A DNA stretch of 64,000 bases from Pseudomonas marincola (GCF_900116605.1 NZ_FPBC01000003.1:124001-188000); one strand, 5' to 3'. Shown: positions 11,254 through 19,197, counted from the first letter of the stretch. Numbers and translations: made by a program. The notes: generated by a model from the sequence alone, not told the origin.

Positions 11254-12146
11254 CGGCTGGGCACCTCGCCAACAACTGTTGTGCGGAACATTTCGCGGCG
11301 CATACCGTGATAATCCGCCACTGGCAGATGCCAGGTGCTGCGGTTGTCCCAGATTGCCAGAGTGCCCTGACGCCAGCGCATGCGACAGGTAAATACTTCC
11401 GATTTGGCCAGTTGAAACAAGTAATCCAGAAGCGGTTTCGACTCTTCCGCGCGCAGGCCCTTGATGCCGATGGTGTAAGCGGGATTGATGAACAACACCT
11501 TCTTGCCGGTTTCTGGGTGGCGGGTTACCAGCGGGTGGCTGCGAACTTCCTCGGATGTGTCGTTGCCGTAACGGATTGCCATGTTTTCCAGCAAGGCGTT
11601 ATGTCTGGCGTTCACGCCATAGGCCATTTCCGGGCTATGCACCGCGTCGAGATTCTCCAGCAGCTTTTGCATGCCGGGTGAAAGCCATTCATAGGCGAGG
11701 GCGAGATTGGCGTAGCAGGTGTCACCGCCGAAAGGCGGAATGTCGTGGCCATAAAGCAGGGTGAAGGCTGGCGGACGCTCTTGAAATGTCCAGTCAGTGT
11801 GCCAGGCACCGCCAAATACAAAAGGCGTTTTCTCCGAGGCTTCCTTGACCACATGCACCACATTCGGGTGCTCGTCCATGCAGGTTACATAGGGCTCGCG
11901 ACCGAACTCGCCGAGATGTTGGGTAACCCGCTCCAGGTCACTGACGCTTAGCGTCTGGTCGCGGATGAAGATGACCTTGTGAGTGAGCAAGGCTTGGCGC
12001 AGCTCAGCAAAACCTTCATCACTCAGGCGGGTCAGGTCCAGTCCGTCGACATCTGCACCAATGGCCCCGGTGGTGGGCGTTACACGTAGATGCTGATAAC
12101 TGGCGGCACGGTTCTGGCTGGGCAGGCAGTAGATGAACTCGCTCAT
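11250..12146 (-). CDS. TauD/TfdA-family Fe(II)/2-oxoglutarate dioxygenase
   Basis: 298 residues of the TauD/TfdA superfamily, which couples 2-oxoglutarate decarboxylation to substrate hydroxylation. The iron facial triad is complete: H116 and D118 in AWHTDW, and H273 in STWHLP. The 2-oxoglutarate-binding arginine lies in GMRREMFRT. The frame extends upstream, but ATG 12146 gives a normal N terminus (MSEFIYCLPSQ) with a purine-rich AAGAGAG upstream. First gene of a two-gene operon with the hydratase, divergent from an AraC regulator. Substrate unknown: taurine-like sulfonates and aryloxyacids are family precedents, but a hydratase partner does not suit taurine. Confidence 0.85.
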   Translation of the reverse strand: MSEFIYCLPSQNRAASYQHLRVTPTTGAIGADVDGLDLTRLSDEGFAELRQALLTHKVIFIRDQTLSVSDLERVTQHLGEFGREPYVTCMDEHPNVVHVVKEASEKTPFVFGGAWHTDWTFQERPPAFTLLYGHDIPPFGGDTCYANLALAYEWLSPGMQKLLENLDAVHSPEMAYGVNARHNALLENMAIRYGNDTSEEVRSHPLVTRHPETGKKVLFINPAYTIGIKGLRAEESKPLLDYLFQLAKSEVFTCRMRWRQGTLAIWDNRSTWHLPVADYHGMRREMFRTTVVGEVPSR

Positions 12147-12207
12147 GGCGCACACTCTCTTGTTGTTGGAATGGATACAGAATGCGGCAGGAGTGATAGC
12201 CTCCACC

Positions 12208-12243
12208 ATGATAATCACTGCCAAAAAATGATAATTAGTGCCA
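12208..12243. promoter_or_regulatory. Tandem direct repeat, candidate AraC-family operator
   Basis: ATGATAATCACTGCCA (12208-12223) and ATGATAATTAGTGCCA (12228-12243) match at 14 of 16 positions and start exactly 20 bases apart, in the space between the dioxygenase operon and the divergent araC-type gene. AraC-family proteins commonly bind two direct half-sites spaced by about two helical turns. Confidence 0.6.
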
Positions 12244-12288
12244 CATTAGTATTCGGTATCAAGACTACTTGAGTGAGGTTTGTAACCG

Positions 12289-13305
12289 ATGGATTGGCGT
12301 CAGAGTCGCCCGCTGACAGGTGTGCATTACCTGCTGGAAACTGCCCGGCAAGAGGGTGTCGGGATCGCGCCATGCTTGATCGGCAGTGCCATTAGCCGCG
12401 AGGCGCTGCAGCAGCGCAATGCGCAGATTGAAGCCTGGCAGGAGCTGGCGGTGATCCGCAATCTGATCGAGCACGCCGGGCGACCTGGGTTGGGCTTTGT
12501 CAGTGGTCGACACTACCATCTGACGTCATTGGGTCTGCTGGGCTTCACCATGCTTGCCAGTCGCACATTGGGTGAGGCATTTACCACCTTCAGTCGCTTT
12601 CAGCTCTTGGCGCTGACGCTCTGCCCAGCACATATCGAGGCCGAACCGCGTGGCACCTGGCTGTTATTCGATGACAGCGTGCTACCGCAAGATGCCCGTA
12701 CTTTTGTTATTGAGCGTGGGCTGTCCGCCTGCCTGGGCGTGGCTTGCGAACTGTTGCAGCGTCGTATCGAGCCGCTAGCCGTGGAGATGACCGCCAGCGC
12801 TCCTGCCGATCTGGCCGGCCTGCAGCGAGATTTCCCCTACGCAGTGCAGTTCAACAGTGCGCGCAACGGTATTCTGTTTTCCCATGCAGATCTTCAGTAC
12901 AGCTTGCCGCAAGCGCATATCAACGCTCACCTCGAAGGCGAACAACTCTGTGAGCGGCTGTATGACGAGATATCCCATAATCTTGCCAGGAAGCCCACTG
13001 CCCGCATGGTTCAGCAGGTATTGATCCGCGACTCGGCAACGCTGCTTAGTGGCAGAGCAGTAGCTGAGCGTTTAGGGCTGGCTGAGCGCACCTTGTACCG
13101 GCGTCTCGCGAGTGAAGGTCATTCGTTCCGGCAGTTGAATGAGCAGATCAAGCAACGCTTGGCCGAGCGCTTGCTCAGTGAGTCCGGCTTGGACCTCAAC
13201 AGTATTGCCCAGCGCTTGGGTTTCGCCGAGGCCGCCAGCTTTTCCCGCGCATATAGTCGCTGGGCAGGTTGCCCTCCCGGGCGCTGGAAACGCAAAAGTG
13301 GTTGA
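12289..13305 (+). CDS. AraC-family transcriptional regulator (OruR/ArgR-like, arabinose-binding-type N-terminal domain)
   Basis: 338 residues. Residues ~20-205 form the variable ligand-sensing domain of the OruR-like AraC group (LLGFTMLASRTLGEAFTTFSRF). The C-terminal ~100 residues carry the two helix-turn-helix motifs: SGRAVAERLGLAERTLYRRLASEG and DLNSIAQRLGFAEAASFSRAY, the latter close to the family consensus. Divergent from the dioxygenase-hydratase operon, with a 142-base gap that contains the tandem repeat, so it is probably the local activator, with a substrate of that pathway as inducer. Inducer not deducible. Confidence 0.88.
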   Translation: MDWRQSRPLTGVHYLLETARQEGVGIAPCLIGSAISREALQQRNAQIEAWQELAVIRNLIEHAGRPGLGFVSGRHYHLTSLGLLGFTMLASRTLGEAFTTFSRFQLLALTLCPAHIEAEPRGTWLLFDDSVLPQDARTFVIERGLSACLGVACELLQRRIEPLAVEMTASAPADLAGLQRDFPYAVQFNSARNGILFSHADLQYSLPQAHINAHLEGEQLCERLYDEISHNLARKPTARMVQQVLIRDSATLLSGRAVAERLGLAERTLYRRLASEGHSFRQLNEQIKQRLAERLLSESGLDLNSIAQRLGFAEAASFSRAYSRWAGCPPGRWKRKSG

Positions 13306-13441
13306 TGGCTTAAGCGGGTAACTGGATGCAGTGCTTCAGCATCGCCTCCACCAAGGCCGCGCCAGCCGTAATCGCAGGTGTCGCGAGCACAGCCCAGCAG
13401 GGGAAGTAGCGGTGATAGGCCGCCGCTACTGAACCGGCATA

Positions 13442-14419
13442 TTAACGAACCTGCACCACGACTTTACCCACAGCCTGACGCTGGCCCAGCCGGTTGATGG
13501 CGTCGCCGGCTTTCTCCAGTGGATAACTTTCCGAGACCAGTGGTTTGAGTTTGCCTTCGGCGTGCCACGCAAAGAGTTGCTGGAAGTTCGCCGCGTTGTC
13601 TTGTGGCTGGCGTTGAGCGAATGAGCCCCAGAACACGCCAATCACGGCCGCGCCTTTGAGCAGCATGAGGTTGACCGGCAATTCGGGGATGCGCCCGCTG
13701 GCAAAGCCGACCACCAGCAATCTACCGTTCCAGGCAATGCTGCGGGCGGCCAGATCGAACAAATCACCGCCAACCGGATCGTAAATTACATCCGCACCCA
13801 GGCCTCCAGTCAGGCGTTTTACTTCTTCCTTGAGGTTGGTCTCGGTGTAGTTGATCAGCTCATCGGCGCCAGCGGCCTTGGCCACTTCAAGCTTCTCGGC
13901 ACTGCTGGCAGCGGCGATTACCTTGGCGCCCATGGCCTTGCCGATTTCCACTGCTGCCAGACCCACGCCGCCTGATGCGCCGAGGACCAGCAAGGTTTCA
14001 CCCGCCTGCAAGTTGGCGCGTTGCTTGAGCGCGTGCATTGAGGTGCCGTAAGTCATGCCGAAGGCTGCGGCACTGGCGAAGTCCATGCTTTTGGGGATTT
14101 GCATGACGTTGTAGCCAGGCACTGCAACCTGCTCGGCAAAGCTGCCCCAGCCGGTTAACGCCATTACCCGGTCACCGACTTTCAAGTGGCTGATCTTCTC
14201 GCCGACAGCACTGATAATCCCGGCTGCTTCGCCGCCTGGTGAAAATGGGAAAGGGGGCTTGAACTGGTATTTACCTTCGATGATCAAGGTGTCGGGAAAG
14301 TTAACCCCGGCGGCATGCACATCGAGGACGATCTCGTTCTTTTTCGCCTCGGGGCTGGCGATATCTTCCAGAACCAAGGTCTCGGCCGGGCCGAAGGCTT
14401 TGCACAGCAGGGCTTTCAT
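13442..14419 (-). CDS. NADPH:quinone oxidoreductase, zinc-free medium-chain dehydrogenase family
   Basis: 325 residues with the quinone reductase layout: N-terminal GroES-like domain (VNFPDTLIIEGKYQ, residues ~38-51) without the catalytic zinc cysteine, the AAAFGMTYGTS segment, then a Rossmann domain with LVLGASGGVGLAAVE at ~140-154 binding NADPH. It reduces quinones or enoyl-type carbonyls in the cytoplasm. The frame runs 49 codons further upstream, but ATG 14419 has AAGGA eight bases before it and the right N terminus (MKALLCKAFG). Divergent from the FliL-like gene. The bases after its stop stay open in frame for about 40 codons, most likely by chance. Confidence 0.88.
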   Translation of the reverse strand: MKALLCKAFGPAETLVLEDIASPEAKKNEIVLDVHAAGVNFPDTLIIEGKYQFKPPFPFSPGGEAAGIISAVGEKISHLKVGDRVMALTGWGSFAEQVAVPGYNVMQIPKSMDFASAAAFGMTYGTSMHALKQRANLQAGETLLVLGASGGVGLAAVEIGKAMGAKVIAAASSAEKLEVAKAAGADELINYTETNLKEEVKRLTGGLGADVIYDPVGGDLFDLAARSIAWNGRLLVVGFASGRIPELPVNLMLLKGAAVIGVFWGSFAQRQPQDNAANFQQLFAWHAEGKLKPLVSESYPLEKAGDAINRLGQRQAVGKVVVQVR

Positions 14420-14596
14420 CAGCAGTATTCCTTTTGGTGTTATGTCACCCAGTCTAAAAGTCCTGAGGGGCGGGTCAACAAGCATGCTTGCGCCTGATAC
14501 ATACGTATAAGCATTAGGCTTGGGGGAATGCCCGAGTCTATATATGCTAGTGGCCAGCAAGGCCATGCGGGCGCTGCTGGATCATGGGGGTTTTTG

Positions 14597-15010
14597 ATGT
14601 TCAAAGCATTGTTGTTTGCCATGCTGGCAGCGCTGGTGTCGGTTCAGGCGATTGCCCAGGAGTCTGCAGAAGGCGAAGAGGGCAAGCCGACTGTGGCTTA
14701 TGTGAGCCTGGTGCCTGCGCTTGTGGGTAACTTTGGCAGCGGCCCGAAACTCAAGTTTTACAAGGCAGATGTGTCGTTGCGCGTTACGGGCGCGGAAGCT
14801 CAGGCTAAGGTCGAGCACCACGAGCCGCTGATCCGCAATCAGTTGGTCATGCTGTTTTCCCAGCAAACCGAAGAAGGTTTAAGCGCGCCGGACGCCAAAG
14901 AGGCGTTGCGTCAGGAAGCCTTGAAGCAGGTACAGCAAGTGCTGGCGACTGAAGAAGGCGAGCCGCTGGTGGAAGACCTGTTGTTCAATAACCTGATACT
15001 GCAGCGCTAA
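14597..15010 (+). CDS. FliL-like flagellar basal body-associated family protein, exported
   Basis: 137 residues with a signal peptide (MFKALLFAMLAALVSVQAIAQ) and a mature part of the FliL/stomatin-like type (YVSLVPALVGNFGSGPKLKFYKADVSLRV), followed by a helix-rich tail. True FliL has an N-terminal membrane anchor and lies among flagellar genes; here no flagellar gene is close and the hydrophobic segment ends in a likely signal peptidase I site (AIAQ-ES), so this is a FliL-domain paralogue of unknown role. The ATG at 14597 follows a run of five guanines; the upstream in-frame extension looks non-coding. Tail-to-tail with the cyclase gene, 13 bases apart. Confidence 0.75.
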   Translation: MFKALLFAMLAALVSVQAIAQESAEGEEGKPTVAYVSLVPALVGNFGSGPKLKFYKADVSLRVTGAEAQAKVEHHEPLIRNQLVMLFSQQTEEGLSAPDAKEALRQEALKQVQQVLATEEGEPLVEDLLFNNLILQR

Positions 15011-15023
15011 GAGCACCACGGAT

Positions 15024-16874
15024 TCAGGGTTGGCGCCACACGCACGTCTGGTTGCGGCCCTGATGCTTGGCTTGATAAAGCGCCTTGTCGCTGCGCGCGA
15101 TCAGATCATCCGGTAACTCGGTCTCGTTGGCCTGAACGCAGGCAATGCCAATGCTGACTGTCAGGCGCTCAAGCGGGCTGCCCGGATGCTCGAGTTGCAG
15201 TTCTGCGAGTTTGGCGTGAATCCTTTCTGCCAGATGCCTGCCGCCTTCTGCCGGGGTGTTTGGCAGGATGATCGCAAACTCTTCGCCGCCATAACGGCAG
15301 GCGGTATCGCCTTCACGTTGCAGGCAACTCTTGAGTAGTTCCGCAATTCGGCGCAGGGCATCGTCACCGGCCAAATGACCGAGCTGGTCGTTGTAGGCTT
15401 TGAAGTAGTCGATGTCGATCATCATCAGCGTCAGCGGTAAATGCTCGCGGCGTAGGCGCCGCCACTCGCCGCCCAGCTGATTATCGAAATAGCGGCGGTT
15501 GAAGAGGCCGGTCAGGCCATCTAGCTGGCTGAGCGTTTGCAGCTGTTGCTCAAGCTTGAGGCGCTCGCTGTTGTCGCGAGAAACCCCGATCAGGTATTCA
15601 TGGCCGCTGACATTGACCAGCTGTGCGCTGATCTCGGCGGCCTGAAAGCTGCCATCGAAGCGGCGCATGTACTGCTGAAAAATACTTGAGTGCTCGCTGG
15701 TCTGGGCCTTGCGGACATTGGCGATCCACTGCGCATAGTCGCGGATAACCTGTTCGGGTTTGTCCTTGAACAGCTTGATGAAACCCTGCTCGCTGTAGCC
15801 GAGGGCGCTGTAGGTGGCGGGGTTCATGTACAAAATGTCGCGATTTTTCGGGTCGATAATAAACAGCCCATCTTTGCTCGAGCCCGTCAGGTCCAATACC
15901 AATTGCAGGCGTTCGCTGCTGCTGCGCAGTACCTGTTCGACTTGTTCGCGTCGTGTGACTTCGGCATTTAGGCGCTTGTTACCTGCTTTTAACTCACGGG
16001 CCCGGCGTCGATTACTAAGCGCCAGGCCCAGCGCGGCGGTCAACAGGGTGCTGATAGTCAGGCCTGCGACCAGCACGAAGGTCGGCAGGTTGCTGGAGAG
16101 TGTGGCAACCCACTGCGCACTGGGTCGCAGGCGAAGCGAGTAGTTTTGGTTGTTGATCAGGTGCAGGGGGATCTTCTGTTGCAGGCTGGCGACCGTAATG
16201 CCCTGCTCGCGGCTGTAGATGGGCTTGTCGAATTCCTCCAGATAGACGCTGAATTTATTCTTGTCGATGTTCTTGAGCAGGTTATCCATCAGGTTTTCAA
16301 CCCGGAATACGGCCTGCAAGAAGCCGTCGAATACCGGTTTTTGCTGCTCGTCCATGATCTGCAATGGGGTATAAAGAACAAAGCCGCGGCCACCCTGAAC
16401 CAATGCGAAGCTGTTGGAGAAGCGCGCCTTGCCAGTGCTCTTGGCTAACATTGCCAGCGGGTAGTTGGGATGATCAGGCGTCAGCACAAAGTTTATGGCG
16501 GCCTCGTTGCCGGCCAGCGGCAAGATCCAGCGCATGTGCAAGTCGGGGCCCAGCCATTGAATGGCTTGGTAGCCCTGGAAATTGTCGAGTGAAAACTGGT
16601 TGTCGAGCCGCCATTGCTGCTCGGGCAGGCGGCCAAGCTGGTTCCACAGGTTCGCTACCCTGAGCAGTCCTTGAGCTTGATCGTGCAGCCCGTGTTCGAG
16701 CTGGCTGGCCAGATTAGTTGCCTCATAACGGACAACTTCGCGGATATGCTCCTGTTCGCTGGTCTGCATTTGGCGCCATAACTTAACGCTGGCTATGCCC
16801 AACCCCAGAAACATGGCCGCAATAGCAATGCGTGCTGGCCACGAGTGCCGATAATGCTGCGCCATAAAGTCCAT
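15024..16874 (-). CDS. Membrane diguanylate cyclase with CHASE, PAS and GGDEF domains
   Basis: Makes cyclic di-GMP in response to an extracytoplasmic signal. 616 residues: membrane helix at ~14-33, periplasmic CHASE domain (AIQWLGPDLHMRWILPLAGNE near residue 105), second helix at ~260-285, coiled linker, PAS domain (~325-440) and GGDEF domain (~450-610). The active-site motif is YGGEEFA, compatible with activity, and the inhibitory I-site RxxD (REGD) stands exactly five residues before it, so product inhibition is expected. ATG 16865 (fourth codon) is an equally possible start. No EAL domain; target pathway unknown. Confidence 0.92.
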   Translation of the reverse strand: MDFMAQHYRHSWPARIAIAAMFLGLGIASVKLWRQMQTSEQEHIREVVRYEATNLASQLEHGLHDQAQGLLRVANLWNQLGRLPEQQWRLDNQFSLDNFQGYQAIQWLGPDLHMRWILPLAGNEAAINFVLTPDHPNYPLAMLAKSTGKARFSNSFALVQGGRGFVLYTPLQIMDEQQKPVFDGFLQAVFRVENLMDNLLKNIDKNKFSVYLEEFDKPIYSREQGITVASLQQKIPLHLINNQNYSLRLRPSAQWVATLSSNLPTFVLVAGLTISTLLTAALGLALSNRRRARELKAGNKRLNAEVTRREQVEQVLRSSSERLQLVLDLTGSSKDGLFIIDPKNRDILYMNPATYSALGYSEQGFIKLFKDKPEQVIRDYAQWIANVRKAQTSEHSSIFQQYMRRFDGSFQAAEISAQLVNVSGHEYLIGVSRDNSERLKLEQQLQTLSQLDGLTGLFNRRYFDNQLGGEWRRLRREHLPLTLMMIDIDYFKAYNDQLGHLAGDDALRRIAELLKSCLQREGDTACRYGGEEFAIILPNTPAEGGRHLAERIHAKLAELQLEHPGSPLERLTVSIGIACVQANETELPDDLIARSDKALYQAKHQGRNQTCVWRQP

Positions 16875-16916
16875 CCGCTAAAACAGTCTGTGTAATAGCA
16901 TATTGCCGCTATTGGC

Positions 16917-17366
16917 TCAACGCATTGTCAGTACGGCCAGCCACTGTTCTTCGCTAACGGGCATAACAGACAGACGACTGCCCTTTTTTACCAGTGCCAG
17001 TTCCTCGAGTGCGCTCTGAGTTTTCAAGCGCGACAATGCGATGACTCTGCTGAACACCTCGACGCACTGCACATCGACAGCGCTCCAGGGATTATTCTCC
17101 GCGGTCGCTTTGGGGTCGTAATAATGGCTTTCAGGATCGAGCGCAGTCGGGTCTGGATAAGCTTCGCGGCTTATCCGGCCGATTCCGGCGATACCCGGTT
17201 CCGGGCAGCTTGAATGATAAAAAAAGAACAGTTCGTCTGTTTGCATTTTGCGCAGGAAATTTCGTGCCTGATAATTGCGAACACCATCCCAGCGCGCTTC
17301 GCCGAGGCGCTGTAATGCAGATACTGAAAGCTCATCAGGCTCAGATTTCATTAGCCAACTGGGCAT
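16917..17366 (-). CDS. EVE domain-containing protein
   Basis: 149 residues, essentially one EVE domain (PUA-like fold related to YTH and ASCH), with the N terminus MPSWLMKSEPDELS, the central WDGVRNYQARNFLRKM, and FFYHSSCPEPGIAGIGRI. EVE domains bind modified bases in DNA or RNA. Single-domain versions such as this one are widespread housekeeping proteins and, in Pseudomonas, lie in this same neighbourhood near fau and 6S RNA; some other EVE proteins take part in modified-DNA defence, but nothing here suggests that role. Confidence 0.9.
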   Translation of the reverse strand: MPSWLMKSEPDELSVSALQRLGEARWDGVRNYQARNFLRKMQTDELFFFYHSSCPEPGIAGIGRISREAYPDPTALDPESHYYDPKATAENNPWSAVDVQCVEVFSRVIALSRLKTQSALEELALVKKGSRLSVMPVSEEQWLAVLTMR

Positions 17367-17500
17367 GAACTTTGCTCCGTTAATCAGGTCATTGACTCAG
17401 TAGGCCAGTCATCGGCCCGGGTTATGTGTGCAGTTCTAAATGCTGTTATGGCTTTGGCATGGAATGCCGACTGGTACCAGCAGTAATACTGTTAACCGAT

Positions 17501-17508
17501 AACAATAA
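17501..17508 (+). promoter_or_regulatory. AACAATAA motif, possible Crc/Hfq (catabolite activity) site
   Basis: AACAATAA fits the AAnAAnAA pattern bound by Hfq with Crc in Pseudomonas. It lies 51 bases before the start of the 42-residue membrane peptide and upstream of two hairpins in the presumed leader. Crc sites usually overlap the ribosome binding site, so the distance is a weakness. Confidence 0.3.
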
Positions 17509-17534
17509 TTGTCGCACGGTCCAACGTGCGCAGT

Positions 17535-17555
17535 ATGCCTCGAAGGGGGAGGCAT
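17535..17555 (+). promoter_or_regulatory. Hairpin covering the ribosome binding site of the 42-residue peptide
   Basis: ATGCCTC (17535-17541) pairs perfectly with GAGGCAT (17549-17555). The GGGGAGG ribosome binding site (17546-17552) is partly in the 3' arm and partly in the loop. A second hairpin, CGCACG/CGTGCG (17513-17530), lies just upstream. Translation of the downstream ORF is probably limited by this structure. Confidence 0.55.
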
Positions 17556-17558
17556 TCA

Positions 17559-17687
17559 ATGAAACGTAAACCAGATATGTTGTGGGTTTTGGTCGTTCTT
17601 TTTACTTTGGGAATCGTCACCACCGGATACACGCAAAGCCTTTGGGACAAGCAAAACGAAACTGTTTCTGTGAGTCGCACTGAATAA
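17559..17687 (+). CDS. Small single-pass membrane protein of 42 residues
   Basis: Not a recognised family. The ORF starts with ATG 17559, seven bases after a strong GGGGAGG, and ends at TAA 17687. The product is MKRKPDM, then a hydrophobic segment (LWVLVVLFTLGIVTTGY, residues 8-24), then a polar tail SLWDKQNETVSVSRTE; the basic N terminus predicts a cytoplasmic N end. The strong ribosome binding site, the clean topology and the Phe/Leu/Val-rich helix support a real small protein. It lies between the EVE gene and fau, both on the opposite strand. Confidence 0.6.
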   Translation: MKRKPDMLWVLVVLFTLGIVTTGYTQSLWDKQNETVSVSRTE

Positions 17688-17782
17688 GCGCTAATCCGCG
17701 GACCAAGAAATTCACGCCGCAAGGAATGCGGCCTCGCAAGCAGTGAGACAGGGAACTTGCGCCCTGGCTCCGGCGCTAAATG

Positions 17783-18379
17783 TCAGAACCAGCCCTTATT
17801 TGTCACCGTCGCATCCAGCGGCACGTCCCAGCTCGCCAACGCCAGTTGGTCGACTTGCTGGCAGGCGTGGGCGAGCCCTAGCAGCATGGGTTTATTCGCG
17901 CTCTTGCGGCGCGCCTTGTAGGCCAGGCTGCGGTCGTAAAAGCCGCCACCCATGCCCAGCCTGCCGCCCTGATCATCGAAACCCACCAGCGGCATCAACA
18001 CCAGATCCAGTGCCCAGATCTTGCGCTGCTGGTGCAGGTTGCGGCGTGGTTCGAGTATGCGAAAGCGATTGGGCGTGAGTGCTTCGCCACGGCGTATGCG
18101 CTGGAACACCATTTTGGTGCGTGGCCATGCACTCAGAACTGGCAGATAGGTTGCCTTGCCCTGACGCTGCGCCGCGCGCAGCAGCAGTTGCGGGTCTATT
18201 TCACCGTCGTTGGGTAAGTACAGGGCTATGTGTCGAGCTCGACGCCAGGCTGGGTTTTGCGCTAGCTGGCGGTAGAGGCCAAGGCTGGCCTGCCGTTGGG
18301 CGTGGCGGCCAAGTGCTCGTCGGGCTTGACGTAGCTGGCGACGCAGTTGCTGGCGGGACAGGTTGTTCGATTCAAGCAT
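17783..18379 (-). CDS. fau: 5-formyltetrahydrofolate cyclo-ligase
   Basis: Converts 5-formyltetrahydrofolate to 5,10-methenyltetrahydrofolate with ATP (YgfA/MTHFS family). The motif LGMGGGFYDRSL near residue 137 is the signature phosphate/substrate loop, and the basic N-terminal helix RRQLRQARRAL is typical. ATG 18379 (MLESNNLSRQQ, 198 residues) is preferred because the longer frame, to 18412, runs towards the 3' end of 6S RNA. It follows ssrS on the same strand, the same arrangement as the ssrS-ygfA operon of E. coli. Confidence 0.93.
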   Translation of the reverse strand: MLESNNLSRQQLRRQLRQARRALGRHAQRQASLGLYRQLAQNPAWRRARHIALYLPNDGEIDPQLLLRAAQRQGKATYLPVLSAWPRTKMVFQRIRRGEALTPNRFRILEPRRNLHQQRKIWALDLVLMPLVGFDDQGGRLGMGGGFYDRSLAYKARRKSANKPMLLGLAHACQQVDQLALASWDVPLDATVTNKGWF

Positions 18380-18431
18380 GGTGATGCCTGGGCGCTGCTG
18401 CTGCGCAGTCAATCGAGGCAGCAGCAGAGAA

Positions 18432-18613
18432 AATTAGGACCCCCCGACGTGCCGCTGTCGGTGTAGCCCTTGAACCCGAAAGTTCAAGGTGGAGGTTGAA
18501 GGAGGCGTTAAGGCTTTCCGTCAGGCGGACATGCACACCGGCCCCGGCTTGCAACCCCCGGGGTTGTGCGTATCGGCTCAGGGACATGACCAACTGGCGC
18601 ACACTTCAGGGAG
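18432..18613 (-). ncRNA. ssrS: 6S RNA
   Basis: Global regulator that binds sigma-70 RNA polymerase by imitating an open promoter. The minus strand has the characteristic Pseudomonas 6S elements: TCATGTCCCTGAGCCGATAC near the 5' end, CCGGTGTGCATGTCCGC..TGACGGAAAGCCTT in the middle, and the CTTGAACTTTCGGGTTCAAG hairpin near the 3' end. The location between zapA and fau is the conserved one in gammaproteobacteria. A TATACT -10 box (18621-18626) sets the 5' end near 18613. The 3' end is estimated from the total length of about 180 bases. Confidence 0.9.
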
Positions 18614-18620
18614 CGGGGCC

Positions 18621-18626
18621 AGTATA
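18621..18626 (-). promoter_or_regulatory. -10 box of the 6S RNA promoter
   Basis: TATACT on the minus strand lies eight bases before the estimated 6S 5' end; a partial -35 (CTGAAA) lies 17 bases further upstream, at the end of zapA. Confidence 0.6.
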
Positions 18627-18645
18627 CCCGAATCAAATCAGTTTT

Positions 18646-18960
18646 TCAGGCCCCGCGATGTTCTTCGTCGGCAGCCAGCGCCTGATCGACCCGCTCTAGC
18701 AGCGTGCGCACGTGCTCTTTGGTCGAGCTCGATTGGTAGTCGAGGTTCTGCTGTTTGTGCAGCAGTTCGTGGGTGATGTTGAGCGCAGCCATCACGGCGA
18801 TGCGGTCGGCACCAATGACTTTGCCGCTGCTGCGGATCTCGCGCATCTTGCCGTCCAGATAGCGCGCGGCGCCTTCCAGATTGGCCCGTTCGTCGGCTGG
18901 GCAGGCGATGCAATATTCTTTATCGAGAATTTGTACGTTAACCGTATTTGATTGACTCAT
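18646..18960 (-). CDS. zapA: Cell division protein ZapA
   Basis: Stabilises the FtsZ ring by cross-linking protofilaments. 104 residues with the family N terminus (NTVNVQILDKEYCIACPADE) followed by the globular domain (MREIRSSGKVIGADRIAVMAALNITHELL) and a C-terminal coiled coil (~70-100). It overlaps the preceding small gene by four bases (ATGA). The zapA-6S RNA-fau order is conserved in Pseudomonas and enterics. Confidence 0.94.
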   Translation of the reverse strand: MSQSNTVNVQILDKEYCIACPADERANLEGAARYLDGKMREIRSSGKVIGADRIAVMAALNITHELLHKQQNLDYQSSSTKEHVRTLLERVDQALAADEEHRGA

Positions 18961-19166
18961 GTGTCTTGCTCCAAGGCTCTCAAGCGCGAAATCATGGATT
19001 CGACCTTGTGTCGGGCCAATTCGTTCTTTTCAATTAGATGAGCGCGTTCTTCACGCCACGCTTGCTCATGCGCCAGGAGCTGTCGGTTTTGCACTTTGAG
19101 CTGTTCAACCCGCTGGATCAGTAGCTCCAGCTTGGATGTCAGGGCTTGCAGGTTTGAATCTTCCAT
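18957..19166 (-). CDS. Coiled-coil small protein, TIGR02449 family (ZapB-like)
   Basis: 69 residues, almost entirely a charged heptad coiled coil (LTSKLELLIQRVEQLKVQN...EERAHLIEKNELARHKVESMISRL), resembling the TIGR02449 family found directly upstream of zapA. By analogy with ZapB it probably works at the division ring, but that is inference. ATG 19166 is chosen over a TTG at 19184. Cotranscribed with zapA through an ATGA overlap. Confidence 0.8.
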   Translation of the reverse strand: MEDSNLQALTSKLELLIQRVEQLKVQNRQLLAHEQAWREERAHLIEKNELARHKVESMISRLRALEQDT

Positions 19167-19197
19167 GTGGGCTCGCAAAGGCAAGTATTGACCGGAC

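Noticed and set aside
13313..13441. About 40 codons stay open, in frame, after the quinone oxidoreductase stop codon (tail ending in HCIQLPA)
   Set aside because: It could be a readthrough extension or a decayed gene, but the region is short and GC-rich, resembles no family I know, and has no start or ribosome binding site of its own.
16917..17366. EVE domain protein as part of a modified-DNA defence system
   Set aside because: It is a single-domain protein among housekeeping genes, with no nuclease, methylase or other defence gene nearby, and it occupies its usual position in Pseudomonas.
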